A stretch of DNA of 38,212 nucleotides from Candidatus Woesearchaeota archaeon CG_4_10_14_0_2_um_filter_33_13 (GCA_002792115.1 PFNQ01000002.1:1-38212); one strand, 5' to 3'. Numbered from the stretch's first letter, positions 29,481-37,384 are shown. A program made the numbers and translations. Notes: generated by a model not told the origin, from the sequence alone.

Positions 29481-29690
29481 TTAAGAAAACATTTTCTTTA
29501 ACAAAGGAAGCATTAGGATAACCATTATGATCAAGTACCAGTACCAAGCAAATCCTAAAACTAATTCTCTAAATCCTGTCCAAGCGGTTATCAGAAATAA
29601 GGTTGCGAAAAATACTGTTAACTTTAGCAATGAGATGTCGTACCATTTCATTTTTTTAACAACTTTCTCTAACCATTTAGTAAAACTCAT
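29481..29690 (-). CDS. Small two-helix membrane protein, 69 residues
   Basis: The protein starts with a basic amphipathic stretch (MSFTKWLEKVVKKMKWYDIS) and then has two hydrophobic helices (LKLTVFFATLFLITAW and VLGFAWYWYLIIMVILMLPLL). The start at 29690 was chosen because GAGGTGA lies 7-8 nt upstream; a longer frame from 29759 would overlap the neighbouring gene and that site. No family is recognised beyond a general resemblance to short archaeal membrane proteins. It follows the 29726 gene closely on the same strand. Confidence 0.6.
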   Translation of the reverse strand: MSFTKWLEKVVKKMKWYDISLLKLTVFFATLFLITAWTGFRELVLGFAWYWYLIIMVILMLPLLKKMFS

Positions 29691-29725
29691 TATGTTCACC
29701 TCTGTTAGTGGTATGATTAAAATAG

Positions 29726-30025
29726 TTATAAAGTTTCCTGGTGTGGTTCTAAATACCATCTGGCAATTGCTAAAGAAGGATTGAAATGTTTGGTTCTGGC
29801 TAGGGGTTTGTCTTGTTTATATGATTGGATTCTGGCATAATTACTCGCAAAATACACCCCTAAATTTGTATTGTTAGAAGTGCAACCAATTTCACTTACT
29901 TCAATAACTGGAGTTGCAAAAATAATTATATCTTCTAACACATTAGGCTTAGTTGGATCATATTGACCTACCCATGTTGTTCTATCTGGCATCGAAAATC
30001 CATATAATCCCTTCTGTTCTTCCAT
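29726..30025 (-). CDS. Hypothetical protein, 99 residues
   Basis: No family is recognised. The protein has mixed composition: MEEQKGLYGFSMPDRTTWVG, IIIFATPVIEVSEIGCTSNNTN, then YFASNYARIQSYKQ and a Trp/Tyr-rich end. The start at 30025 was chosen because CTTTATAAT (30049-30057) is centred about 28 bp upstream; the ATG at 30031 is possible. It has no signal peptide or obvious membrane segment. It ends 35 bp before the small membrane protein gene and may be co-transcribed with it. Confidence 0.5.
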   Translation of the reverse strand: MEEQKGLYGFSMPDRTTWVGQYDPTKPNVLEDIIIFATPVIEVSEIGCTSNNTNLGVYFASNYARIQSYKQDKPLARTKHFNPSLAIARWYLEPHQETL

Positions 30026-30145
30026 AATCATTCAGTGATAATACTAAAATTATAAAGATTTCGTTATTTATTACTAATTTAAAGCTGAAGTATTTTTTGA
30101 TAGATTGCGTTAACTTTATATTGGTGCCAAATTATTGTACAGATA

Positions 30146-30859
30146 ATGGATAGGGTACAGAAGATTATCTGCAATGCTGGTTATTGTTCTAGAAGAAAAG
30201 CTGAAGAGTTAATTCAAGCAGGTAGAGTAAAAGTAAATGGAAAAAGCATTACAATTGGTGATCAAGCTTCTGAAACGGATGAAATCAGGATTGATAACAA
30301 GCCGATTGTTAAAGAACGAAGAGTTTACTTAATGTTCAATAAACCCGGAGGTTGTGTTACTGCTTTAACTGATCCTCAGCTTAGGACAGTAGCAGACTAT
30401 ATTCGCATTCCAGAAAGGGTTTTTCCAGTAGGTAGGTTAGATTATGATACTACTGGTTTACTGCTTTTAACTAATGATGGAGATTTGGCTAATTTAGTTA
30501 TGCATCCAAGGAATGAAGTTAAGAAAACTTACTTAGTTAAGTTGGATGTACCAATTAAAGATGAACAAATTAAATTGCTAGAAAGAGGTATTGTGTTAAA
30601 GGATGGTAAGACCAGTCCAGCTAAGGTGAAAAGATTAAGTCCGATAGCATTTGAAATCACCATTCATGAGGGTAAGAATCAGATCATTAAAAGAATGGTC
30701 AGAAAGTTAGGTTTTTTTGTAAGAGAGCTTAAGAGAATTTCTATAGGTCAGTTAGAGTTGGGTGGGATTAAATTGGGAGAGTACAAAGAAGTTAGCAGAA
30801 AAGAGTTAGAAAAAATCTTTACTGATAATAACAAAAATCATAAGCACCGCCAATCTTAA
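30146..30859 (+). CDS. RsuA/RluB-family pseudouridine synthase
   Basis: The 237-residue protein has an N-terminal S4 RNA-binding domain (DRVQKIICNAGYCSRRKAEELIQAGRVKVNG, 2-60) and a catalytic domain with the motif VGRLDYDTTGLLLLTNDG (catalytic Asp in RLDYDT), RVYLMFNKPGGCVTALTD and GKNQIIKRMVRKLG. Members modify 16S or 23S rRNA. This family is chiefly bacterial, so it was probably acquired by transfer. The C-terminal tail is basic (NNKNHKHRQS). It ends directly at the stop of the next, convergent gene with no gap. The rRNA target cannot be told. Confidence 0.9.
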   Translation: MDRVQKIICNAGYCSRRKAEELIQAGRVKVNGKSITIGDQASETDEIRIDNKPIVKERRVYLMFNKPGGCVTALTDPQLRTVADYIRIPERVFPVGRLDYDTTGLLLLTNDGDLANLVMHPRNEVKKTYLVKLDVPIKDEQIKLLERGIVLKDGKTSPAKVKRLSPIAFEITIHEGKNQIIKRMVRKLGFFVRELKRISIGQLELGGIKLGEYKEVSRKELEKIFTDNNKNHKHRQS

Positions 30860-31198
30860 TTATTTTTGATATTTAGTAGCAACATAATCAATAATTATTC
30901 CGTAAACAATACCTGCAAAGAATCCTGGGGTGTCTTTAAAAGATGTAGCTAAATAGAATGAGCCGCTGATTATTAATCCAAAGAAAGTTCCTCGCAGTAA
31001 AACGTTTCTAGTGTTATTTTTAATTTTGTAATAATGGGCTAGGCCGATTACTAAACCCATAATCAATCTATTTATGTACGTAGCAAGAATAAATAATTCA
31101 TTTCCAGCAAAGCCCATTCTTAGGCTGATCCCAACAATACAGAAAATGCCTAGAACTGCTCCAGTTATAATGGCTGCGGTTAATCTTTTATTACTCAT
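30860..31198 (-). CDS. Small four-helix membrane protein
   Basis: The 112-residue protein has about four hydrophobic segments (ITGAVLGIFCIVGISL, LATYINRLIMGLVIGLAHY, FFGLIISGSFYLATS and FFAGIVYGIIIDYVATKY). The N-terminal part and GYGII-like IVYGIIIDY motif near the end recall small archaeal integral membrane proteins with no assigned role. No catalytic residues are obvious. Its stop codon abuts the stop of the convergent pseudouridine synthase gene. Function unknown. Confidence 0.6.
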   Translation of the reverse strand: MSNKRLTAAIITGAVLGIFCIVGISLRMGFAGNELFILATYINRLIMGLVIGLAHYYKIKNNTRNVLLRGTFFGLIISGSFYLATSFKDTPGFFAGIVYGIIIDYVATKYQK

Positions 31199-31337
31199 TG
31201 TCGTGTAATATAATCTTGTTTTTCTATTTAAACTTGTTGTAGGCCCGTTTGGTTGTAAATAAGATTCATCAACATTGTCACTAAGTAGTTGTGATATAGC
31301 AAAGCTTTATAAACAGTACCCCTAATCTTGCCTTATT

Positions 31338-32843
31338 ATGGAAGAATTTAAAAAATTAGGTCTTTCTGAAAATGTTATTAACGCATTAAGGAAGAAAGGA
31401 TATGTAAAGCCAACTGAAATTCAACAGAAAGCAATACCAATCTTATTAGAAGGTAAGTTAGATATTATTGCACAATCGCAAACCGGAACAGGTAAAACTG
31501 CGAGTTTTGCTTTACCAATCATTGAGAAAATTCATGAAAATGCTCATCATGTTCAAGCAATCATCTTAACTCCTACCAGAGAGCTAGCGATACAAGTTTC
31601 TAAAGAGATTGAATCTTTAGTTGGAAAAAAGAAGTTAAGAATTTTAGCAGTTTATGGTGGAACTTCTGTAAGTGATCAAATTGTTCATTTAAGAAGGGGT
31701 ATTGATATTGTGGTAGGTACTCCAGGAAGAGTAATTGATCAGATCAAAAGAAAAAGTTTAGACATCTCTAAGGTTAGTTTTGCTGTATTGGATGAAGCTG
31801 ATGAAATGCTTAACATGGGTTTCTTAGAGGAGATTGAAAAAATCTTAGAGAAGACTAATCAGCAAAAGAAGATGCTTTTATTTTCAGCCACCATGCCAAA
31901 GGCTATTCACAAGATTGCTAAAAGGTTTATGCGGGAACATATTGTTTTAGAATTAGAAAATAAAGAGTTAACGATTAGTTCTACTGAACAAGTTTATTAT
32001 GAAGTAATGTCTCACGACAGATTTGAAGCATTACGTAGAATAATTGATGTTAGTGAAGAGTTTTATGGGATCATTTTTTGTAAGACGAGAATTGATGTTG
32101 ATGAACTTACTAGAAAGTTGATTGATGAAAATTATAGTGCAGCAGCAATTCATGGTGATATTTCTCAAGCACAAAGAGAGAAGATTTTAAATTTATTCAG
32201 AGCAAAGAAAGTTAATATTTTAATCGCTACTGATGTTGCTGCCCGTGGAATTGATGTTAATGATCTTACTCATGTTGTTAATTACTCTTTGCCTCAAAGC
32301 CCAGAATCTTACGTACACAGAATTGGAAGAACTGGCCGAGCAGGTAAGAAAGGTACGGCAGTTACTTTAATAACACCTTCTGAGAGTAGTAGATTAAGAT
32401 TCATTGAGAAGATTGTTAATGTAGAATTAAAGAAACAAGAATTGCCTAGCATTGAAGAAGTTATTAATTTCAAGAAGAAACATATCACTAAAACTGTTGA
32501 GCAATATCGTAAATATGGCAATTCTAAATCCTATGAAGATATCGCTAAAGAGATCTTAATCAACAATACTCCAGTTGCGGCTTTAGCTTCATTGTTAGAG
32601 TATACTTTTAAGTCAGTACTGAATCCTAACAGATACAAAGAAATTAAAGTTGTTAGGGAAAGTCACCGATCATCTAGAAGAGACAGAAAAGATTCTTTTG
32701 GAAATAATTTTAGAAAGAAACGATCTGATTCAAATGATGATTCACAGAGTAACAGATTTAATAAAAAACCTAGATTTAAACTGGGAAGACCAAATTCTGG
32801 AGATAACAATAGAGGATTTAAGTCCTTTAACAAAAAAAGATAA
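31338..32843 (+). CDS. DEAD-box RNA helicase with Arg/Asn-rich tail
   Basis: The 501-residue CsdA/DeaD-like protein has all helicase motifs: Q motif (KKGYVKPTEIQQKAIP), AQSQTGTGKT, PTRELA, TPGRVID, DEADEML, SATMP, then IFCKTRIDVDEL, ATDVAARGIDV and HRIGRTGRAG. A helical region (about 365-440) follows, then a disordered basic tail (about 445-501) rich in Arg, Asn and Ser that could bind RNA. Such helicases help ribosome assembly and mRNA decay in the cold. A GCTTTATAAAC TATA box lies about 28 bp upstream. The next gene, a J-domain protein, starts at the base after its stop. Confidence 0.95.
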   Translation: MEEFKKLGLSENVINALRKKGYVKPTEIQQKAIPILLEGKLDIIAQSQTGTGKTASFALPIIEKIHENAHHVQAIILTPTRELAIQVSKEIESLVGKKKLRILAVYGGTSVSDQIVHLRRGIDIVVGTPGRVIDQIKRKSLDISKVSFAVLDEADEMLNMGFLEEIEKILEKTNQQKKMLLFSATMPKAIHKIAKRFMREHIVLELENKELTISSTEQVYYEVMSHDRFEALRRIIDVSEEFYGIIFCKTRIDVDELTRKLIDENYSAAAIHGDISQAQREKILNLFRAKKVNILIATDVAARGIDVNDLTHVVNYSLPQSPESYVHRIGRTGRAGKKGTAVTLITPSESSRLRFIEKIVNVELKKQELPSIEEVINFKKKHITKTVEQYRKYGNSKSYEDIAKEILINNTPVAALASLLEYTFKSVLNPNRYKEIKVVRESHRSSRRDRKDSFGNNFRKKRSDSNDDSQSNRFNKKPRFKLGRPNSGDNNRGFKSFNKKR

Positions 32844-33380
32844 ATGGCAAGAATAACTGTTTCTGGACATGAATTCAATGAGTTAATAGTTAGGGATTCC
32901 TATGATCGAAGAGCCGTACTATTTAGAAATAATATTATTCAAGCATTAAAGAAAGTTGGTGTTACTGATGACGATATTGAAGTAGAGTTGCCAAAGGTTG
33001 CTAGATTAAAAGGAAATGCGGTGGCAGCATGGTATTTTGATGATCGACATATGTATTTTAGTTACAAGTTATGTAACAAGTATGTTGAGAATTTATACAT
33101 TGTTTCTAAAGTAATTGAGTTAGAGGTTAAATCTCTTTTAGACGGAGAGATTACTCCGGAAGATTTTATTCATCATTTTAATGAGGATCAGGATATTGAA
33201 AAGCAGCGTGTAGAAGCTCGAGAGATTCTTGGTGTTGAAAAAGATTGTTTAGATCTTGAAGTAATTAATGCAAAGTACAAAAATCTTGCTAAGAATCATC
33301 ATCCTGATGCTGGTGGAGATCAGGAAATGTTTAAGAAGATTAATCGCGCTCACAAGATGTTGAAGAAGGAATTAAGTTAG
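32844..33380 (+). CDS. J-domain (DnaJ-like) protein with novel N-terminal region
   Basis: The 178-residue protein ends in a J-domain: REILGVEKDCLDLEVINAKYKNLAKNHHPDAGGDQEMFKKINRAHKMLKKEL, with HPD at 153-155 needed to activate Hsp70 ATPase. The N-terminal 115 residues are not a known DnaJ part and look alpha/beta (AAWYFDDRHMYFSYKLCNKY). It begins immediately after the DEAD-box stop (TAA-ATG), so it is translationally coupled to that helicase; the pair may link RNA remodelling to chaperone recruitment. No DnaK gene is in the window. Confidence 0.85.
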   Translation: MARITVSGHEFNELIVRDSYDRRAVLFRNNIIQALKKVGVTDDDIEVELPKVARLKGNAVAAWYFDDRHMYFSYKLCNKYVENLYIVSKVIELEVKSLLDGEITPEDFIHHFNEDQDIEKQRVEAREILGVEKDCLDLEVINAKYKNLAKNHHPDAGGDQEMFKKINRAHKMLKKELS

Positions 33381-33381
33381 A

Positions 33382-34611
33382 TTATTTTCTAAAACTGTGT
33401 TTAGGCTTAAAGTGTTTTGAATATGGTTTCTTACTTCTTCCAGCGGGTTTGGCCGCTGCACCAACAGCATTCTTAGCTGTTTCTGAATGAAATTTATGTT
33501 GCATAACCTCTATTTTTTGTTTAATGAGCCTTTCGATATCATTAAGAAAAGATCTTTCCTCGGCTGAACAGAATGAGTATGCTGTTCCTTCAGCTCCAGC
33601 TCTAGCAGTTCTCCCAATCCGATGAACATAACTTTCAGGTTCATTTGGAAGTTCAAAGTTTATTACGTGAGAAATGTCTGGGATATCTATTCCTCTGGCA
33701 GCAATATCTGTTGCTACTAGCACTTTAATTTTACCTGTTTTAAAATCTTTGATTGCTTTAGTTCTAGCATTCTGTGATTTATTTCCATGGATAGCATCTG
33801 CATAAATATTATTTCTATTTAGAAATGTTACCACTTTATTTGCTCGATGTTTTGTTCTGGTAAAAATTAAAATGCTAATAAGATGTTTTTGTTTTAACAA
33901 CTCCAGCAACAATCTTTCTTTCTCAGATTGATCAACAAAGAAGAGGCATTGTTTTATCTTTTCCACAGTGGTTGCTTGAGCTGTAACTTCAACATGAATT
34001 GGATCTTTAAGCAAAGGTTTTGCTAAAGCATTAACTTGCGGAGACATTGTTGCTGAGAAGAATAATGATTGTCTTTTATGTGGAAGTTTTAAGATGATTT
34101 TTTTTATGTCATGAATAAAACCCATATCTAACATTCTATCTGCTTCATCTAAAACAAAGAATTCTATATCATTTAAGGTAAGTTTTTTTTGGTTCATCAA
34201 ATCTAACAGTCTTCCTGGCGTAGCTACAAGAATATCTACTCCCTTGGATAAGGCTTCAACTTGTTTTCCTTGACTAACTCCACCAAAGATAACAGTATGT
34301 TTAAATTTAAGAAATTCACCATAAGTAGAGAAACTTTCTCCAATCTGAGCAGCTAACTCTCGAGTTGGTGCTAACACTAAAGCTCTGATTGTTCTGGGAT
34401 ACTTTTCAGTCATTCTTTGCAGAATTGGTAAAACAAAGGCAGCAGTTTTTCCAGTACCTGTTTGAGCGATACCAATCATATCCTTGCCTAGTAATAAACC
34501 TGGAATTGATTTTGCTTGTATTGGTGTAGGAGTAGTATAACCTTGTTTAGTTAGTGCTTTCTCTAGCTGAGGTATTAAATTCAAATCTTTAAATGAGGAA
34601 GGTTTATCCAT
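33382..34611 (-). CDS. DEAD-box RNA helicase (RhlE-like)
   Basis: The 409-residue protein shows a complete helicase core: YTTPTPIQAKSIP, IAQTGTGKT, APTRELAAQI, TPGRLLDL, DEADRMLDMGF, FFSATMSP, IFTRTKHRANKV, ATDIAARGIDIPD and HRIGRTARAG. The short basic tail (AAKPAGRSKKPYSKHFKPKH) resembles RhlE-type tails and could bind RNA. It ends one base past the convergent J-domain gene. CTTTATAAC (about 34636-34644) is a leaderless-type TATA box about 28 bp upstream of its ATG. Probable role is ribosome assembly or RNA turnover. Confidence 0.94.
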   Translation of the reverse strand: MDKPSSFKDLNLIPQLEKALTKQGYTTPTPIQAKSIPGLLLGKDMIGIAQTGTGKTAAFVLPILQRMTEKYPRTIRALVLAPTRELAAQIGESFSTYGEFLKFKHTVIFGGVSQGKQVEALSKGVDILVATPGRLLDLMNQKKLTLNDIEFFVLDEADRMLDMGFIHDIKKIILKLPHKRQSLFFSATMSPQVNALAKPLLKDPIHVEVTAQATTVEKIKQCLFFVDQSEKERLLLELLKQKHLISILIFTRTKHRANKVVTFLNRNNIYADAIHGNKSQNARTKAIKDFKTGKIKVLVATDIAARGIDIPDISHVINFELPNEPESYVHRIGRTARAGAEGTAYSFCSAEERSFLNDIERLIKQKIEVMQHKFHSETAKNAVGAAAKPAGRSKKPYSKHFKPKHSFRK

Positions 34612-34689
34612 AATAGTCTAAAATATTGCTTCAGTTATAAAGGTGTGCAATATTGATGGTGGTTTTTTAGTTATCAATTTAGGGGAGTC

Positions 34690-34715
34690 TTTTTATATAA
34701 TGGTAAACATCGTTA
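34690..34715 (+). promoter_or_regulatory. Promoter with TAACGATGTT-type site overlapping start region
   Basis: TATA box TTTTTATATAATG (34690-34702) is centred about 25 bp before the ATG at 34720. Between them AACATCGTTA (34706-34715) is the reverse complement of TAACGATGTT, which occurs twice more at 35131-35153 and 36550-36572. Position between TATA and start suits a repressor site. Confidence 0.4.
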
Positions 34716-34719
34716 TGTT

Positions 34720-35013
34720 ATGAAAAAATTAATTTTAATATTGGGATTATTAATGATTGGATTATTAATTGCTGGTTGTAAGACTTGTAGTGATACTGAT
34801 AATGGGAAAAACATTTATCAGGAAGGAACTTTAACTGGTCTTTTAAGTAATGGTCAAGAAGCAACAGTAAGAGATTACTGTCACGATGGCGATCCTAGTA
34901 AACAGTTAGAAGAGGGAACTCAAGTTTCTGAATATTTTTGTTTAAGTGGTGGGAAATATAGCAGAGAAAACGTTGAATGTCCATTGGGATGTATTGATGG
35001 TGCTTGTAAGTAA
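34720..35013 (+). CDS. Small Cys-rich lipoprotein (C-x-DTDNGKN type)
   Basis: The 97-residue protein has a signal peptide and lipobox (IAGC, Cys20). The mature part KTCSDTDNGKNIYQEGTLTG, RDYCHDGDPSKQLEEGTQVSEYFCLSGG and VECPLGCIDGACK carries a conserved-looking C-x-DTDNG(K)N start and paired cysteines near the end. This style of small extracellular domain is common in Woesearchaeota/Pacearchaeota, often several per genome. The fold is probably disulphide-stabilised and displayed outside the membrane. Function unknown; it may be in a cell-surface or host-contact role. Confidence 0.75.
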   Translation: MKKLILILGLLMIGLLIAGCKTCSDTDNGKNIYQEGTLTGLLSNGQEATVRDYCHDGDPSKQLEEGTQVSEYFCLSGGKYSRENVECPLGCIDGACK

Positions 35014-35045
35014 TTTTTTTTTTTTTATTTATTCTTCTTTTCTCT
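35014..35045 (+). terminator. T13 tract after the lipoprotein gene
   Basis: Thirteen consecutive T residues (35014-35026) directly follow the stop codon, then ATTTATTCTTCTTTTCTCT. This is a strong archaeal U-tract terminator; no hairpin is needed. Confidence 0.65.
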
Positions 35046-35130
35046 AAAACACTTCAGAATAATCTATTGAGGAAAATCCTCTTTGTAGTTAAAACAGGAG
35101 AATTATGTTGCCTATTGATTTTGAGTAATA

Positions 35131-35153
35131 ATTGAAATTAACGATGTTAAACT
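35131..35153 (+). repeat. Copy 1 of a 23-bp element with core TTAACGATGTTA
   Basis: ATTGAA-A-TTAACGATGTTA, then A-ACT. It matches 36550-36572 at 21 of 23 positions, and the core TAACGATGTT also occurs (reverse strand) at 34706-34715. The core TTAAC-GAT-GTTAA is an inverted repeat with a 3-bp centre. Confidence 0.6.
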
Positions 35154-35287
35154 CGTCTGTTAGGACTTGATTTTTAGTGCAACGATGCCGAAGGACTAAA
35201 AAGTTGTGGGCGTTCTATAAGATACAAAGTGCCTTAAAGAACAACAAAAAAAAGAATAAATATTTAAAGTCCAAATATATACTTGGG

Positions 35288-35311
35288 ATATACATATATG
35301 CATGTGTATAT
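35288..35311 (+). promoter_or_regulatory. Imperfect palindrome in the DUF5667 gene leader
   Basis: ATATACA (35288-35294) and TGTATAT (35305-35311) are inverted 7-bp arms around TATATGCATG. They lie between a TATA-like AAATATATACTT (about 35274) and the AAGAGGTGAT ribosome-binding site (35314-35323), a plausible operator position. Confidence 0.4.
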
Positions 35312-35327
35312 TTAAGAGGTGATTTAT

Positions 35328-36443
35328 ATGAAAAAAATAATGATATTGTTTGTATGTCTTTTGTTAATTACGGGTGCGTCTTCTGTTCTTGCCGATGAAG
35401 ATATTGATTCAACAGATGCAGGTGTTACACCAGATAGTGCAATGTATGGTCTTGATAAAGCCATGGATAGTTTGTCTTTAGCTCTTACTTTTGGGAATGC
35501 AAATAAGGCAGAGAAAGGAATCAAGATTGCTCAAGAACGTTTAATGGAAGCTCAAGAAATGGCTGATAATGATATGCCTGAAGAAGCAGAGAAAGCAAGA
35601 GAAGAGCATCAGAAAGCTATTGAAAAAGCAGAAACAGAACTTGATGAATTAGAAGAAGGTGATGATGCTGACAAATCAAAAGAAGCTATGGTGAAAGTAG
35701 CTAGAATTCAAGAAAAGATTGAAAGTCATTATCAAAAAGTTAGTGAAGTAAAAGATGCTATCTTAGAAAGGATGAGAGATCAGAAAACTCCTGAACAGTT
35801 TGCTAAGATGGAAGAAGTTTTTAACAAGATTAAAGCAAAAGCCCTAGAGATGGAAACAAAAACTGATGCTAAAAAAGAAAAAGCAAAAGAAAAATATAAG
35901 TCAAATTCTGGGAAAAATGATGCTGAAGTAGATGCAGAGGAAGAAACGATTGACAAAGAAATCGGTCTTACCAAGGGAAGAGAAGAAAGAGCTCAAAAAG
36001 AAATAAACCACGCTGAAGAAGCAACTGTAAAAGCAAAAGGAAAACTAAAAGCTGAAAAGGATAAAGGGAGCGATATTTCTGATTTTGAAGAGGAACTTGA
36101 AGATGTTGAGCAGGAAATAGAAACAGCAAAAAAAGCAAAAGATAATGGCGACAATAAAGACGCAAGGAATATTGCAGAGAAAATAAAAGAGTTTGGAAAC
36201 GAAGTAAGTGTAATTGCAACTAAACTAGGCGAGGCTAGAAAAGCAGGCAATTTTGATGAAGTCAAAGCTCAATTAAATGCTCAAATCGAAGCAAGACATG
36301 ATGAAAAATTAAATTGGATCTTAGAAAATGCTCCGGAAGAAAGAAAGCAAGGAATTGAGAAAACAATGGAGGACTCAGAGGAACGAAGGTTGAACAATAC
36401 TGCTTCTAAAAAGCCAGAAGGCGCAGGTAATCCTAAAAACTAA
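35328..36443 (+). CDS. Exported coiled-coil protein with DUF5667-like domain
   Basis: The 371-residue protein has a signal peptide (MKKIMILFVCLLLITGASSV, cleaved near LAD) and then a DUF5667-like start: VTPDSAMYGLDKAMDSLSLALTFGNANKAEKGIKIAQERLMEAQEM. The rest is a highly charged Glu/Lys-rich set of long helices (about 90-330) predicted to form coiled coils. The start at 35328 was set by AAGAGGTGAT 5-14 nt upstream; the GTG at 35319 is inside that site. Such proteins are common in DPANN and other archaea and probably sit at the cell surface. Function unknown. Confidence 0.8.
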   Translation: MKKIMILFVCLLLITGASSVLADEDIDSTDAGVTPDSAMYGLDKAMDSLSLALTFGNANKAEKGIKIAQERLMEAQEMADNDMPEEAEKAREEHQKAIEKAETELDELEEGDDADKSKEAMVKVARIQEKIESHYQKVSEVKDAILERMRDQKTPEQFAKMEEVFNKIKAKALEMETKTDAKKEKAKEKYKSNSGKNDAEVDAEEETIDKEIGLTKGREERAQKEINHAEEATVKAKGKLKAEKDKGSDISDFEEELEDVEQEIETAKKAKDNGDNKDARNIAEKIKEFGNEVSVIATKLGEARKAGNFDEVKAQLNAQIEARHDEKLNWILENAPEERKQGIEKTMEDSEERRLNNTASKKPEGAGNPKN

Positions 36444-36446
36444 GCT

Positions 36447-36469
36447 TCTTCTTTTCTTTTTTTTATTTC
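36447..36469 (+). terminator. T-rich terminator after the DUF5667 gene
   Basis: CTTCTTTTCTTTTTTTTATTTC follows the stop codon by a few bases, a typical archaeal termination tract. Confidence 0.5.
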
Positions 36470-36510
36470 TTATAATAAAATCTCGACCGAAGGAAGTGTA
36501 TCTGTGCGTA

Positions 36511-36611
36511 GCACCGCCCCCAACTCTATTCTAAAAAAGTGAAAATTCGATTGAACTTAACGATGTTATACTTTCCACACTTTATGGGGGGATGCGTAGA
36601 GTTAGCGGAGC
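36511..36611 (+). ncRNA. Candidate structured non-coding RNA
   Basis: Between convergent genes is a G/C-richer segment with a long closing helix: GCACCGC (36511-36517) with GCGGAGC (36605-36611), one A-A mismatch, and AACTCTA (36522-36528) with TAGAGTT (36597-36603). CCCC between the left strands could pair with GGGGGG (36586-36591) as a pseudoknot or as an alternative fold. AAAGTG/CACTTT forms an inner stem. A TATA-like CTTATAATAAAA (about 36470-36480) lies about 25-40 bp upstream and TTTTT follows at 36615-36619, giving a complete transcription unit of about 110-120 nt. No known family is recognised. Confidence 0.45.
36550..36572 (+). repeat. Copy 2 of the 23-bp element with core TTAACGATGTTA
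   Basis: ATTGAA-C-TTAACGATGTTA, then T-ACT, differing from 35131-35153 at two positions. It lies inside the candidate structured RNA, downstream of the DUF5667 gene. Confidence 0.6.
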
Positions 36612-36649
36612 AAGTTTTTGAATTGCAAATAATTAACTGGTACTTTCCC

Positions 36650-37351
36650 TCAAAAACCAGCTTTTGTTGATTTAACAACAATGTAAGGTGGTAAACTATT
36701 TCCAGGAACAGAAACTTCACATAATTCTCTAAAATTAAAGCCATTTTCTGGTGAAAGATTTAGATAAGTTGAAAGTGAATAATGATAATCTAAAAAACTT
36801 TCATCTGTGACTTCTGTTCCGTCTTTTCTTCGCAAAACAAATTGATATTGTTGAGCGGTTTGGAAATAATCTCTATTGCCTATAAATATATTTCTATAAG
36901 TAGTAAAAGTTTTGTCTGTAAAAGCAGGATGCGTTATACAATAAGCCAAAATTCCTCCAGGTTTTAATACTCTATTAATTTCTTGATGAATTTCTCTAAT
37001 GTGTTCAACTGAATCGCACATCATTAGTACCAAATTGCTAACTACGGCATCAAGGGTATTATTTGGTAAAGGTATTACTCCACTCTTAATCTTTTTTAAT
37101 GCGGCTTTATCTTTTATTCTTTTTTTGGCTTCTGAGATCATTGAATCAGAAAGATCATAACCAAATACTTCTGCTTCTCTTTCTACTAATTCTTGAACTA
37201 ACTTTCCCTCTCCACACCCATAGTCTGCAACTTTTCTATCTTTTATTTCACCAACCATTCTAAGAATAACTGGGTGAATAACGTCTAATTCTGAATTGTC
37301 GTACTGGCTATATGTTCCTACGTGTGATTCATTCCAAGCATTGTTTGTCAT
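36650..37351 (-). CDS. Class I SAM-dependent methyltransferase
   Basis: The 233-residue protein has a clear methyltransferase core: motif I VADYGCGEGKLVQEL, GYDLSDSMISEAKKR for the strand 2 acidic residue, LDAVVSNLVLMMCDSVEH at motif IV and EINRVLKPGGILAYCITHPAF as the post-core helix and strand. The C-terminal lid region (RNIFIGNRDYFQTAQQY and onwards) resembles UbiE/small-molecule O- or C-methyltransferases. Substrate cannot be told. It ends in TGA. TATA-like TTATATATT lies about 25 bp upstream. It is divergent from the TrmB gene with separate TATA boxes. Confidence 0.88.
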   Translation of the reverse strand: MTNNAWNESHVGTYSQYDNSELDVIHPVILRMVGEIKDRKVADYGCGEGKLVQELVEREAEVFGYDLSDSMISEAKKRIKDKAALKKIKSGVIPLPNNTLDAVVSNLVLMMCDSVEHIREIHQEINRVLKPGGILAYCITHPAFTDKTFTTYRNIFIGNRDYFQTAQQYQFVLRRKDGTEVTDESFLDYHYSLSTYLNLSPENGFNFRELCEVSVPGNSLPPYIVVKSTKAGF

Positions 37352-37384
37352 TAAATAATAGTCACTTGAAGAATATATAAATTA

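Larger units (their letters stand above)
35046..35327. other. Gene-free stretch with hairpins and a repeated TTAACGATGTTA element
   Basis: No credible gene is seen. Held here: a GAGGA-AAA-TCCTC hairpin (about 35070-35082), the element containing TTAACGATGTTA (35131-35153), a hairpin with stem TTTTTAGT/ACTAAAAA (35171-35202, 16-nt loop), and the promoter of the next gene with TATA-like AAATATATACTT. The stretch may hold a short RNA but no known family is recognised. Confidence 0.5.

Noticed and set aside
35780-36265. Reverse-strand open frames opposite the DUF5667 gene, rich in Leu, Ser and Phe.
   Set aside because: They are antisense shadows of Glu/Lys-rich coding sequence and have no ribosome-binding site or promoter of their own.
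36481-36620. RNase P RNA or SRP RNA as identity of the structured segment.
   Set aside because: The conserved P4 core of RNase P RNA and the GNAR/asymmetric-loop region of SRP helix 8 are not seen, and the segment is too short.
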